From the NCBI GenBank assembly GCA_021770445.1, contig JAETQY010000005.1:124001-188000 (forward strand): a stretch of 64,000 nt of DNA. The letters are read 5' to 3'. Origin of the DNA: Bacillota bacterium. Lineage in GTDB: Bacteria; Bacillota; Clostridia; Oscillospirales; Oscillospiraceae. Below the pieces are notes generated by a model, which worked only from the letters and a program-made list of their open reading frames with translations, was not told the origin of the DNA and did not search any database. How positions within the stretch are numbered: position 1 is the stretch's first letter; each line of letters begins with the position of its first letter. The translations under genes were made by a program, and so were the position numbers. Shown here one piece after another: positions 16,174-24,300 of this stretch.

Positions 16174-17607
16174 ATGAGTACAATGATAACCGCCAGCGAG
16201 GTCCACAAGCAGTACAACGAAATGATGGCCGCCTTTCGCAAGCTGATCCCAGACCCCTCCCTGCGCATGGCCTTCGGCAGCCAGGTGGACGGGTATATGC
16301 GTCAGTATGTCCTGGGGGTGTGGCAGGCGGACAACGCCAGCTCCATCTCCCCCCGACACGTGGAGTTTTACAACGCCATCTACTCCTCCGGCCGCCAGGC
16401 CCCCTCCGCCCTGTACTGGGAGGTGGCCTCCGGGGTGGCCAACTTCGACCTGTTCCAGCCTCCCGCCTTCTTTGAGGACCTGCGGCGGTACGACCGGATG
16501 AAAGGCACGTCCCTCGCCCGGCGGTTCGCTGACGATCTGGTGATCCTGCTCCTCCTCTTCGCTGCGGTGGACGGGGTGGTCAGCGAGAGCGAGGCGGGGT
16601 TTGTCAACGCCTGCAACGACGTGCTGCTGGCGCTGTGCGACAAGGACGGCCTGCGCGCCGACCGGCCCGCCATCCGGGCGGATCAGTTCGCCGCCCCCCG
16701 GCCCGGCCAGCCTCCGGCCCCGGCTGTAAAAGCCGAGACGGCCCCTAAAAAGGAGGCGGAACCGGCACAGCCCGAGCCCACCCTGGAGGAGCTGCTGGCT
16801 GAGCTGGACGGGCTGTGCGGCCTGGACAAGGTGAAGAAGGACGTGAAGAGCCTCATCAACCTGGTGAAGGTGCGCAAGCTCCGGGAGGAGGCCGGCCTGC
16901 CCGTGCCCCCTATGTCCCTCCACCTGGTGTTCATGGGCAACCCGGGCACCGGCAAGACCACCGTGGCCCGGCTGCTGGCCAAAATTTACCACGCGGTGGG
17001 GGTGCTGTCCAAGGGTCAGCTGGTGGAGGTGGACCGGTCCGGGCTGGTGGCCGGCTTCGTGGGCCAGACCGCCCTGAAGGCCCAGGAAGCCGTCCAGAAG
17101 GCCATCGGCGGGGTGCTGTTCATCGACGAGGCCTACGCCCTGGTCAACGCCGACAACGCCAACGACTTCGGTCACGAGGCCATTGAGGTCATCCTCAAGA
17201 ACATGGAGGACCATCGGAAGGACCTGATCGTCATTGTGGCCGGCTACACCGACCGGATGGAGCAGTTTATTAACGCCAATCCGGGGCTGGAGTCCCGGTT
17301 CAACAAGTACTTCTTCTTTGAGGACTACGACGGGAAGCAGCTCATGGAGATTTTCCGCTCCATGTGCAAAAAGAACGGGTATACCCTCTCCGAGGAGGGG
17401 GAGAAGTTCATGGAGAAGGACCTCCAGGAGCTCTACGACAGCCGGGACGAGAACTTCGGCAACGCCCGGGACGTGCGCAACCTCTTCGAGCAGGCGGTGG
17501 CCCGCCAGGCCGACCGGGTGTCCCAGCTGGAAGAGCCCACCAAGGAGCAGCTTATGGAGCTTCTGCCGGAGGACGTGTCCTCGCCGGACGGGCGTTCTCT
17601 TTCTTGA
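16174..17607 (+). CDS. SpoVK/CbbX-like AAA+ ATPase with TerB-like N-terminus
   Basis: A 477-residue AAA+ ATPase. The C-terminal core resembles stage V sporulation protein K and CbbX: Walker A GNPGTGKT (255-262), Walker B VLFIDEAY (about 314-321), and a sensor/arginine region with NPGLESRFNKYF. The N-terminal 160 residues include an acidic helical block (FAAVDGVVSESEAGF) like the TerB/tellurite fold, joined by a Pro/Ala-rich linker (about 175-200). SpoVK itself is only about 320 residues, so this is a longer fusion-type version. ATG 16174 is favoured over the GTG at 16165 by the AGAGGT spacing. Confidence 0.8.
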   Translation: MSTMITASEVHKQYNEMMAAFRKLIPDPSLRMAFGSQVDGYMRQYVLGVWQADNASSISPRHVEFYNAIYSSGRQAPSALYWEVASGVANFDLFQPPAFFEDLRRYDRMKGTSLARRFADDLVILLLLFAAVDGVVSESEAGFVNACNDVLLALCDKDGLRADRPAIRADQFAAPRPGQPPAPAVKAETAPKKEAEPAQPEPTLEELLAELDGLCGLDKVKKDVKSLINLVKVRKLREEAGLPVPPMSLHLVFMGNPGTGKTTVARLLAKIYHAVGVLSKGQLVEVDRSGLVAGFVGQTALKAQEAVQKAIGGVLFIDEAYALVNADNANDFGHEAIEVILKNMEDHRKDLIVIVAGYTDRMEQFINANPGLESRFNKYFFFEDYDGKQLMEIFRSMCKKNGYTLSEEGEKFMEKDLQELYDSRDENFGNARDVRNLFEQAVARQADRVSQLEEPTKEQLMELLPEDVSSPDGRSLS

Positions 17608-17670
17608 AAGAAAGAGAACCAGAAAGAACTTCCCTGTTTGAAACGAACAAAATATAAGGAGGAAATACAA

Positions 17671-18003
17671 ATGCTGCTTAATTTTGACCAGATGGAGGAA
17701 CAGCTTGTCCCTAACCCCAGAGGGGGCGAGGGGCAGATGCGCAAGCGGGCCTTCCAGAACGAGGACATTCAGATTATGTACCTGCATCTGGAGCCCCACA
17801 GCGTCATCGGCCTGCACCCCCACACCGCGGACAGCGAGATGTACTACATCGTATCCGGCCGGGGGCGGGTGCTTTACGACAAGGAGGAGCTGCCCGTCCA
17901 AAGCGGCTCCTGCCACTACTGCCCCAGGGGTCATGAACACAGCCTCATCAACGACGGCGATGAGGATATGGTCATCCTGGCCGTCATCCCCGCCGCCCGA
18001 TGA
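17671..18003 (+). CDS. Small cupin-domain protein
   Basis: A 110-residue single-domain cupin. Metal-ligand candidates are H49, H51 and E56 (LHPHTADSEMYYIVSG) and H90 (CPRGHEH). An in-frame ATG at 17638 exists, but ATG 17671 has AAGGAGG at the right distance. Its stop overlaps the mtaB start as ATGA, so the two are translationally coupled. Substrate unknown. Confidence 0.85.
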   Translation: MLLNFDQMEEQLVPNPRGGEGQMRKRAFQNEDIQIMYLHLEPHSVIGLHPHTADSEMYYIVSGRGRVLYDKEELPVQSGSCHYCPRGHEHSLINDGDEDMVILAVIPAAR

Positions 18004-19301
18004 GGGTCGCCTTTTACACTCTGGGCTGCAAGGTCAACCAGTACGAGACCCAGGCCCTGGAGCAGATGTTTGCCGGCCGGGGACACACCCTGGTCCCCTT
18101 CGAGGGTGAGGCCGACGTCTACATCGTCAACTCCTGCACCGTCACGGCGGTGAGCGACAAGAAGTCCCGGCAGGTGGTCCGTCAGGCCCGGAAGCGGGCC
18201 CCGGACGCGGTAGTGGCCCTGTGCGGCTGCTACCCCCAGACCCACCCGGAGGATGTGGCCGGCCTGCCTGTGGATATCGTGGCGGGCACCGGAGACCGTA
18301 TCAAATTTGTGGAGCTGGTGGAACAGGCCTGGGAGGAGCGCCAGCCTATTACAGCCCTGGACGACGCTATGAAGCGCCGTATTTTTGAGTCCCTCCCCGC
18401 CGGGGGGCTGGAGGGCCGCACCCGGGCTATGCTCAAGGTGGAGGACGGGTGTACCAATTTCTGCTCCTACTGCATCATCCCCTACGCCAGAGGCCCCATC
18501 CGCTCCCTGCCCCTCCAAGACGCAGCAGCTCAGGCGGCCAGGCTGGCCGGGGAGGGCTACCGGGAGCTGGTGCTCACCGGCATCGAGATTTCCTCCTGGG
18601 GACACGACCTCCGGGACGGCACCTCCCTCATCGACCTGGTGGAGGCGGTGTGCAAAGCCGCGCCGGAGTGCCGCGTCCGGCTGGGCTCCCTGGAGCCCAG
18701 AACCGTCACCGGGGACTTCTGCGCCCAGGCGGCGAAATTGGACAACCTGTGCCCCCACTTCCACCTGTCCATGCAGAGCGGCTGCGATGCCACCCTGGCC
18801 CGGATGAACCGGAAGTACGATACCGCCCGGTTCTTTGAGAGCGTGTCCCTCCTGCGGGAGCACTTCGACGCCCCCGCAATTACCACCGATATGATCGTGG
18901 GCTTCCCTGGGGAGACAGAGGAGGAGTTCACCCAGTCCCTGGACTTCATCCGGCGGTGCGCCTTCGCCGCCATGCACATCTTCCCCTACTCCAAACGCCC
19001 AGGCACCCCGGCGGCCTCTATGCCCAACCAGGTGCCCAGGGCCGTCAAAGAGGACCGGGCCGGCCGTGCGGCGGAGATTGCCGCCCAGATGGAGCGGGAC
19101 TACCTGTCCCGATTTGCGGGGCAGACGGTGGAGGTCCTGTTCGAGGAGGAGCGGGCCGGCCTGTGGTGGGGCCACACCACCCGCTACTGCAAGGTGGGGG
19201 TCAGGAGCGAGGAGAACCTCCACAACCAACTGCGGCAGGTGTCCGTTACTAGCGTGGAGGATGGGTATCTGGAGGGAGAAATATTTTTGGAAAACTGGTA
19301 G
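18000..19301 (+). CDS. mtaB: tRNA t6A37 methylthiotransferase MtaB
   Basis: A 433-residue MiaB-type radical SAM methylthiotransferase. The UPF0004 domain cysteines are C10, C46 and the C75/C77 pair; the radical SAM cluster is CTNFCSYC (C151, C155, C158); a C-terminal TRAM-like region follows. MRVAFYTLGCKVNQYET is characteristic of MtaB, which thiomethylates N6-threonylcarbamoyladenosine at position 37 of ANN-decoding tRNAs. It starts inside the end of the cupin gene. Confidence 0.93.
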   Translation: MRVAFYTLGCKVNQYETQALEQMFAGRGHTLVPFEGEADVYIVNSCTVTAVSDKKSRQVVRQARKRAPDAVVALCGCYPQTHPEDVAGLPVDIVAGTGDRIKFVELVEQAWEERQPITALDDAMKRRIFESLPAGGLEGRTRAMLKVEDGCTNFCSYCIIPYARGPIRSLPLQDAAAQAARLAGEGYRELVLTGIEISSWGHDLRDGTSLIDLVEAVCKAAPECRVRLGSLEPRTVTGDFCAQAAKLDNLCPHFHLSMQSGCDATLARMNRKYDTARFFESVSLLREHFDAPAITTDMIVGFPGETEEEFTQSLDFIRRCAFAAMHIFPYSKRPGTPAASMPNQVPRAVKEDRAGRAAEIAAQMERDYLSRFAGQTVEVLFEEERAGLWWGHTTRYCKVGVRSEENLHNQLRQVSVTSVEDGYLEGEIFLENW

Positions 19302-19318
19302 TATTCACACAGCAACGG

Positions 19319-19327
19319 TGGTATAAT
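19319..19327 (+). promoter_or_regulatory. Extended -10 promoter for the CofE-like gene
   Basis: TGGTATAAT (hexamer at 19322-19327), about 40 bp before the start; no clear -35. Confidence 0.45.
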
Positions 19328-19366
19328 CATTCCGGAATTTTGTACCAATGAGAGGAGCCCTGCCCC

Positions 19367-20065
19367 ATGAGTGAAAATTACAGCGCCAACCCCGGCAAAA
19401 ATCTGATCCGTACCGTGGATGGCGTGAACTATCTGCGTATCCCTGTGAAAACCCACCTGATCACCAAGGACGACGACATGGTAGATGTGGTCCTCAAGTA
19501 CCCCAAAGACAAGATGCAGCCGGGGGATATCCTGTTTATCTCGGAAAAGGCGGTGGCCTGCACCCAGAGCCGGGCCATCCCCATGGAGGACATACACCCC
19601 CGGAAGCTGGCAATTACCCTGAGCCGCTACGTCACCAAGACCCCCGCCGGCATCGGCCTGGGCATCCCGGAGACCATGGAGATGGCCCTCCAGGAGTGTG
19701 GCACCTTGCGGATTTTGTTCGCCGCCTTCTGCTCCGTCATCGGGAAAATCTTCGGTAAACGGGGCTGGTTCTACAACGTGGCCGGCCCCAAGGCACGGGG
19801 CATTGACGGCCCCACTGAGGGCACCATCCCGCCCTACGACCACTATGTGGTCCTCACCCCCGCCGACCCCATGGGGACGGCCAAGCGCCTGGCACAGGCA
19901 CTTGGATACCCTGTCGCCATTGTGGATATCAACGACCTGGGGGCCAACATCCTGGGCTTCTCCGAGAAGCAGCCCACCCTGGACTGGCTGGCCCGGGCGC
20001 TGGGGGACAACCCCCTGGGCCAGGGGGAGGAGTCCACTCCCATGGGCATCCTGCGCAAGGCATAA
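19367..20065 (+). CDS. CofE-like F420-0:gamma-glutamyl ligase domain protein
   Basis: A 232-residue protein resembling the coenzyme F420-0:L-glutamate ligase (CofE) fold: RIPVKTHLI, GDILFISEKAVACTQSR, and ARGIDGPTEGTIPPYDHYVV, followed by a segment with VAIVDINDLGANILG. CofE adds glutamates to F420-0 in archaea and actinobacteria; this type of Firmicute is not known to make F420, so a different acceptor is likely. The gene stands alone, and GAGAGGAGCCCTGCCCC precedes the ATG. Confidence 0.75.
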   Translation: MSENYSANPGKNLIRTVDGVNYLRIPVKTHLITKDDDMVDVVLKYPKDKMQPGDILFISEKAVACTQSRAIPMEDIHPRKLAITLSRYVTKTPAGIGLGIPETMEMALQECGTLRILFAAFCSVIGKIFGKRGWFYNVAGPKARGIDGPTEGTIPPYDHYVVLTPADPMGTAKRLAQALGYPVAIVDINDLGANILGFSEKQPTLDWLARALGDNPLGQGEESTPMGILRKA

Positions 20066-20070
20066 AAAGC

Positions 20071-20106
20071 AAAGGCACCAGCTTTCAACGAAAGTTGGTG
20101 CCTTTT
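20071..20106 (+). terminator. Terminator of the CofE-like gene
   Basis: 15-bp stem (20071-20085 with 20091-20105) with one G-T wobble and a CCTTTTT tail. It overlaps the 3' end of the converging orphan gene. Confidence 0.75.
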
Positions 20107-20420
20107 TGGTTGATAACTGCTAAATCTGCAATATATTTTGCATATTCGGTTCCTAATTCAGCTTTGATTTCATTCTTGACGTCATCCGTCATAAGACGCT
20201 GCAAAGTTTTGACTAGTTCCCGATAGTCTAATCCTGTGTCCATGTAATTCAACACTAAAAAGAGATAAATACAGCTATGTTCAGTTTGACAAAAACCCTC
20301 TCCATACGCATACTCATTTAAGACGGCAGGAAGAATCTGCTTGTCCGAAAAGCCCATTTGATAAAACCGGTTGAAGTCCTCCAAAACACATTCTTTTAAT
20401 TCGTCATAGCCGAAAATCAT
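20085..20420 (-). CDS. AT-rich orphan protein, possibly Imm3-like
   Basis: A 111-residue, mostly helical acidic protein (MIFGYDELKECVLEDFNRFY, with EYAYGEGFCQTEHSCIYLFL). The layout loosely recalls Imm3-type immunity proteins of polymorphic toxin systems, but this is a weak resemblance and no toxin gene is adjacent. Its DNA is markedly more AT-rich than the neighbours and uses rarer AT-ending codons, suggesting horizontal origin. It starts 4 bp after the prdX stop, and its last codons lie within the terminator hairpin of the converging gene. Confidence 0.65.
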   Translation of the reverse strand: MIFGYDELKECVLEDFNRFYQMGFSDKQILPAVLNEYAYGEGFCQTEHSCIYLFLVLNYMDTGLDYRELVKTLQRLMTDDVKNEIKAELGTEYAKYIADLAVINQKGTNFR

Positions 20421-20424
20421 ACCA

Positions 20425-20994
20425 TCACAACACTTCTTCCTTTCGCGGGTCGGGCAGGTCCACATAGACGGGCGGGTGGCCGGTGGACTCCACAAAGCAC
20501 AGCATGTCCTCCCGCTTCAGCCGGAGGGTGGAGGTAGAGATGCCCGGATGGCCGCTGATGTACTTGTCGGCCATCAGGTCCTTATCAATGACCAGCTGGA
20601 CATGCTCCTCTGTGTCAAAGAGCAGCTCCAGGGCGGAGACAGAGCCAGGGACGGTCTGGAGGTAGTCCCGCATGTGGCCGTCGTCGGCGAAGGACAGCCG
20701 AGAGCACCCCAGCTGGGCGGAGAGGAATTTGGTCTTGAAGGGCTTGTCTCCTGGCATCATCAGCAGGTAGAAGTCGGTCTGCTGCCGGTTGCACAGGAAC
20801 AGGTTCTTGCAGATCTGAGCCCCCAGCACCTGTTCCACCTCATGACAGAACTCGATGGTGTCGGCGTGGTCGTGGTCCACCCGGACGTAGGGGATGGCCA
20901 ACTCCTCCAGCCTGTCGTAGATGGCAAATTCCTGGGGGATGCGGTCGTCTGTGGGCCGGGTGGTGTAGCGCATTTGGTCGATGTGCATTTCCAT
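20425..20994 (-). CDS. PrdX-like prolyl-tRNA editing protein
   Basis: A 189-residue YbaK/ProXp-type deacylase domain resembling PrdX (free-standing prolyl-tRNA synthetase-associated domain), which hydrolyses mischarged Ala-tRNA(Pro). Family features: AIPYVRVDHDHADT, KNLFLCNRQQTDFYLLMM, a conserved Lys pair in DKPFKTK, and GHPGISTSTLRL. It lies 6 bp after the amidohydrolase gene in a leftward operon. Some PrdX genes sit with proline reductase; none is here. Confidence 0.88.
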   Translation of the reverse strand: MEMHIDQMRYTTRPTDDRIPQEFAIYDRLEELAIPYVRVDHDHADTIEFCHEVEQVLGAQICKNLFLCNRQQTDFYLLMMPGDKPFKTKFLSAQLGCSRLSFADDGHMRDYLQTVPGSVSALELLFDTEEHVQLVIDKDLMADKYISGHPGISTSTLRLKREDMLCFVESTGHPPVYVDLPDPRKEEVL

Positions 20995-21000
20995 TCTCCT

Positions 21001-21855
21001 TTACTCGGGTCCAAGCCCCAGTAGCTTTTGGGCGTAGCCGCCTAAGATGCCGTCCTTCTCCTCCCGGGTGAGGGGCAGGGCCTCAATGAGTTCGATCCCC
21101 TCCTTCTGGTCCCGCCAGGGAGTATCGGTACCAAAGAGGACCCGGCCGGGGAACTTGCGCACCATGCGGACGAACTGCTCTACCTCCATCAGGGGCAGGT
21201 CGGAGGGACCATAGTAGCCGTCCCCCAGAGGGGAGATGCGGCCCAGGGCGAAGGCGGTGTCCAGATAGACCCCGGTGTCGGGCAGCAGGGCCTCCACCCG
21301 GTCCCACTCCCGCCAGCCCCCCATGTGGGCCAGAATGAGCTTGACCGGCCCCACCTGGTTCAGGGCGTTGAGGGTCATCTCCGGGGTGCAGTGGTCCCGG
21401 AGGGGGAAGCCGATGTCCCGCCCGGCGTGGGTGAGGACGATCAGTCCCAGCTCGCCGCAGCGGTCCAGGATGCGCAGGTAGCGGACGTCGTCAAAGTCCA
21501 CCCCCTGGTAGATGGGGTGGAGCTTGACCCCCTTCATGCCCAGCTCCGCGATCCGGGCCAGTTCGGCTTTCCAGTCGGGGAAGTCAGGGTGCATACAGCC
21601 AAAGGACCACAGCCCTGTCTCCGGCCCCCGGTCGTTCAGACCGGCGGAGGCGTCGTTGACGTGGACCACCTGCCGGGCGCTGGTGGCCACCGGGAGGACC
21701 AGACAGCCGCCGATCCCCGCCCTGTCCATGGAGGCGCGCAGCCCCGCCTCGGTGCCGTCGGAAAAGGCTACGGTGTGGCACATGGACTGGAGCTTTTCGA
21801 TGGTAGGCCGGGCGATTTTATCGGGGAAGGTGTGGGTGTGGATATCGAAGATCAT
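21001..21855 (-). CDS. Amidohydrolase-2 family metal-dependent hydrolase
   Basis: A 284-residue TIM-barrel hydrolase of the amidohydrolase 2 family. The metal pair is H6/H8 in FDIHTHTFPDK; further likely ligands are the His in VKLHP, the His in VLTHAGRD and the Asp in LFGTDTPW. Substrate unknown; decarboxylases of this family share these motifs. First gene of a three-gene leftward operon with prdX and the orphan gene. Confidence 0.85.
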   Translation of the reverse strand: MIFDIHTHTFPDKIARPTIEKLQSMCHTVAFSDGTEAGLRASMDRAGIGGCLVLPVATSARQVVHVNDASAGLNDRGPETGLWSFGCMHPDFPDWKAELARIAELGMKGVKLHPIYQGVDFDDVRYLRILDRCGELGLIVLTHAGRDIGFPLRDHCTPEMTLNALNQVGPVKLILAHMGGWREWDRVEALLPDTGVYLDTAFALGRISPLGDGYYGPSDLPLMEVEQFVRMVRKFPGRVLFGTDTPWRDQKEGIELIEALPLTREEKDGILGGYAQKLLGLGPE

Positions 21856-21885
21856 GGGTGCAGGATTCCTTTCTGGGTAAAAGTG

Positions 21886-21920
21886 GCGAAGCCTATGGTA
21901 TAGAATACCACAGGCTCCGC
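21886..21920 (-). terminator. Terminator after the symporter gene
   Basis: A 15-bp stem (21886-21900 with 21906-21920). The two non-Watson-Crick positions become G-U pairs only in the minus-strand RNA, which fits leftward transcription; a short CACTTTTA tail follows. Confidence 0.5.
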
Positions 21921-21947
21921 CTTTTTGAAAGAGGAAACAGGGGAATT

Positions 21948-23522
21948 TTATTGGGGGTCGCCCAGGGCCTGGCTCTTGCGGACGGTGACCTTCTCCTCGT
22001 AGCAGGAGAAGGCGTCGTCCACCAGCTCCTTCTTGGGCTTGGCAGTGAACAGGGACACCACAGGGACGATGACTAGCCCGGCGATCATGCAGAAGGCGCC
22101 GCAGTTGATGGGGGAGACCAGAATAGCGGGGAAGTGGGCCTTCAAGGGGGAGATATCGGCCAGCATGATCACGGTGGAGAAGATAAAGCTGGTCCAGCAG
22201 GCGATCTTGGTGGCGCCCTTCCAGTACAGGCCGTAGAGGAAGGGGGCCAGGAAGGCTCCCGCCAGGGCGCCCCAGGAGACACCCATGAGCTGGGCGATGA
22301 AGGTGACACTGGACCTGTACTGGATGATGGCCAGCACCACGGAGATGGCGATGAATACCACGATGAGGCAGCGCATAATGAACACCTGCTGTTTTTCGTC
22401 CATCTTCTTCACCACGTGGCCCTTGAGCAGGTCCAGGGTGAGGGTGGAGCTGGAGGTGAGCACCAGGGAGCTGAGGGTGGACATGGAGGCGGACAGCACC
22501 AGAATCACCACCACGGCCAGCAGGATGTCAGGCAGGCCGGAGAGCATGGCGGGGATGACGGCGTCAAAGCCACCCACAGGGGTTCCGGCCTCAGTGACGC
22601 CCACCACGTCGGCGAACAGCCGGCCGAAGCCGCCCAGGAAGTAGCAGCCCCCAGCCACCACCATGGCGAAGAGGGTGGAGATCACCGTGCCGGTGTTGAT
22701 GGATTTCTCGCTCTTGATGGCGTAGAACTTCTGCACCATCTGGGGTAGGCCCCAGGTGCCCAGGGAGGTGAGAATCACCACCCCCAGCAGGTTCACCGGG
22801 TCGGGGCCGAAGAAGGATGCGAACACCCCGGGGGCGGAGGCCACCGGGCCGGAGGCGGTCTCGTTGGACACCTGGGCCAGCCTGGTCAGGGCCTCCATAA
22901 AGCCCCCTTGGCTGTTCAGCACCGCCACAATGACGGCGGAGATACCGAAGAGCATGATGACGCCCTGGATGAAGTCGTTGATGGCGGTGGCCATGTAGCC
23001 CCCGGCGATGACGTAGACCCCGGTGAGGATGGCCATGACGACGACGCACACCGAGTAGTCGATATCAAATGCCATACCGAACAGCCGGGAAAGGCCGTTG
23101 TACAGGCTGGCGGTATAGGGGATCAGGAAGATAAAGATAATCACCGAGGCGGCGATTTTGAGAGACTGGGAGCCGAACCGCTTGCCGAAGAACTCGGGCA
23201 TGGTGGCGCTGTCCAGGTGCTGGGTCATGATCCGGGTGCGGCGGCCCAGCACCACCCAGGCCAGCAGGGAGCCTAAGACGGCGTTGCCAATGCCTGCCCA
23301 GGTGGCGGCGATGCCGTACTTCCAGCCGAACTGCCCCGCGTAGCCCACAAAGACCACGGCGGAGAAATAAGAAGTGCCATAGGCGAAGGCGGTGAGCCAG
23401 GGGCCCACGGACCGCCCGCCCAGCACGAAGCCGTTGACGTCGGCGGCGTTCTTCCGGCAGTACAGGCCAATGCCCACCATAACACCGAAGAACACCAGCA
23501 GCATAATAATTTTGATTGCCAT
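21948..23522 (-). CDS. Sodium:solute symporter (SSF family)
   Basis: A 524-residue polytopic protein of the sodium:solute symporter family with about 13 hydrophobic segments. The N-terminal block with FVLGGRSVGPWLTAFAYGTS is the family signature. It resembles putative proline, pantothenate or other monocarboxylate carriers, but the substrate cannot be read. ATG 23522 (AGAGGAC upstream) is favoured over the in-frame start at 23600. The cytoplasmic tail is hydrophilic (KPKKELVDDAF). Single-gene transcript. Confidence 0.9.
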   Translation of the reverse strand: MAIKIIMLLVFFGVMVGIGLYCRKNAADVNGFVLGGRSVGPWLTAFAYGTSYFSAVVFVGYAGQFGWKYGIAATWAGIGNAVLGSLLAWVVLGRRTRIMTQHLDSATMPEFFGKRFGSQSLKIAASVIIFIFLIPYTASLYNGLSRLFGMAFDIDYSVCVVVMAILTGVYVIAGGYMATAINDFIQGVIMLFGISAVIVAVLNSQGGFMEALTRLAQVSNETASGPVASAPGVFASFFGPDPVNLLGVVILTSLGTWGLPQMVQKFYAIKSEKSINTGTVISTLFAMVVAGGCYFLGGFGRLFADVVGVTEAGTPVGGFDAVIPAMLSGLPDILLAVVVILVLSASMSTLSSLVLTSSSTLTLDLLKGHVVKKMDEKQQVFIMRCLIVVFIAISVVLAIIQYRSSVTFIAQLMGVSWGALAGAFLAPFLYGLYWKGATKIACWTSFIFSTVIMLADISPLKAHFPAILVSPINCGAFCMIAGLVIVPVVSLFTAKPKKELVDDAFSCYEEKVTVRKSQALGDPQ

Positions 23523-23630
23523 AGGAAACAGTCCTCTCCTCTGCGCCCGCTTTGACGCTTTGTACCGTTGAAGTGTAACGCAAAGAAGCATTAAAGTCAA
23601 GAGGAATTTTTAATTTTTTCAGAAAACGAG

Positions 23631-23656
23631 GAAAGAGGCGCGTTCGCGCCTCTTTC
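23631..23656 (-). terminator. Hairpin terminator of the 49-residue gene
   Basis: 11-bp stem (23631-23641 with 23646-23656, loop GTTC), overlapping the stop codon; the minus-strand tail reads CTCGTTTTCTG. Confidence 0.6.
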
Positions 23657-23804
23657 AATCATCCTCCAGAACGATCTCTTCCGCTTTGATCTGCGCGTCC
23701 TTCAGCCGCTGAACGGCAGCCGTGAGCTCCAGGTGGTCTATCCTGTCCAGCGCGTCGGTGATCGCGTTGAACAACAGGTGGTACAGCTTTTTGTAGTCAG
23801 TCAT
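23655..23804 (-). CDS. Small helical protein, 49 aa
   Basis: An ORF encoding a 49-residue acidic helical protein (MTDYKKLYHLLFNAITDALD, ending EEIVLEDD). AAAGGGTGAG precedes the ATG at proper spacing. Similar short proteins occur in phage and mobile-element modules of gut Firmicutes; function unknown. It is divergent from the HTH gene at 23912, with AT-rich inverted motifs between. Confidence 0.65.
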   Translation of the reverse strand: MTDYKKLYHLLFNAITDALDRIDHLELTAAVQRLKDAQIKAEEIVLEDD

Positions 23805-23829
23805 AATCTCACCCTTTCCGATATATACC

Positions 23830-23883
23830 TATAAAAGAATATACCCGAAAGCGTTGCTTGTCAACCGCTGTATAGCTTTTATA
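23830..23883. promoter_or_regulatory. Divergent control region with inverted TATAAAAG motifs
   Basis: TATAAAAG (23830-23837) and its inverse CTTTTATA (23876-23883) flank the divergent region. For the rightward HTH gene, TTGTCA (23858-23863), 18 bp, TATGAT (23882-23887) is a plausible promoter. Confidence 0.4.
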
Positions 23884-23911
23884 TGATATATACTGAAAAG
23901 AGGATATAGAT

Positions 23912-24121
23912 ATGAAAGTTGTGCGTTTTTGTCTGGCTGAATATTTAGATAGGGCTGGTATCAGCCGGTATGCGTTAGCGCAACGTACTGGTATCCAGTA
24001 TCATGTGATCGACAGTTATTACAAAAACAAGGTCTGCCGCCTGGACGGCTATAATCTGGGCCGCATCATCGAGGCCCTGGACTGCCAGTTGACCGATATT
24101 CTCACCATCGTGGAGGAATAA
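23912..24121 (+). CDS. Small XRE-family HTH protein
   Basis: A 69-residue Cro-like helix-turn-helix protein: FCLAEYLDRAGISRYALAQR, then the recognition helix region TGIQYHVIDSYYKN and a C-terminal helix DGYNLGRIIEALDCQLTDI. AAGAGGATATAG precedes the ATG. Such minimal XRE proteins accompany mobile or defence cassettes in clostridia. It is divergent from the 49-residue gene and followed by the candidate toxin-antisense locus. Confidence 0.8.
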   Translation: MKVVRFCLAEYLDRAGISRYALAQRTGIQYHVIDSYYKNKVCRLDGYNLGRIIEALDCQLTDILTIVEE

Positions 24122-24154
24122 AAACGGCCCCGTCTCCGAAATGGGAGACGGGGC
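24119..24154 (-). terminator. Strong hairpin, terminator on the minus strand
   Basis: 11-bp GC-rich stem (24127-24137 with 24144-24154). A U-run (CGTTTTTATT) follows only on the minus strand, so it best ends the leftward transcript that starts near 24426. It also lies directly after the rightward HTH gene. Confidence 0.6.
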
Positions 24155-24165
24155 TGTCCACACCC

Positions 24166-24195
24166 TTGACACGCTGGGGAAGACTATGGTATAAT
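24166..24195 (+). promoter_or_regulatory. Strong promoter for a rightward short RNA
   Basis: Consensus TTGACA (24166-24171), 18 bp, consensus TATAAT (24190-24195). No rightward ORF with a ribosome site follows. Confidence 0.65.
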
Positions 24196-24201
24196 CTCAG
24201 G

Positions 24202-24300
24202 TGTGTAGGGGAGCCGCTGAGCTTCGGCGGTTTGGCCCTGAAAGTTTAGTTTCTTGTCAAAGGATCAAGAAACCGTCACTTGGCAGAGTGGCGGTTTCAC
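24202..24300 (+). ncRNA. Candidate antisense RNA
   Basis: The RNA predicted from the 24166 promoter would be complementary to the 3' part and 3' UTR of the 21-codon ORF transcript. It folds into two mutually exclusive hairpins: 24249-24256 with 24266-24273, and 24269-24280 with 24287-24298. The second has a G-U pair only in the plus-strand RNA, supporting expression of this strand. The 3' end is uncertain because the tail (ACTTTACCC) is weak. Confidence 0.4.

Noticed and set aside
16039..17940. 633-codon open frame antisense to the AAA ATPase and cupin genes
   Set aside because: Composition (Gly, His, Val, Leu rich) and lack of family motifs mark it as the mirror frame of GC-rich coding DNA.
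21886..21925. Hairpin with T-run on the plus strand as a rightward terminator
   Set aside because: No rightward gene precedes it, and its imperfect pairs become G-U only in the leftward RNA.
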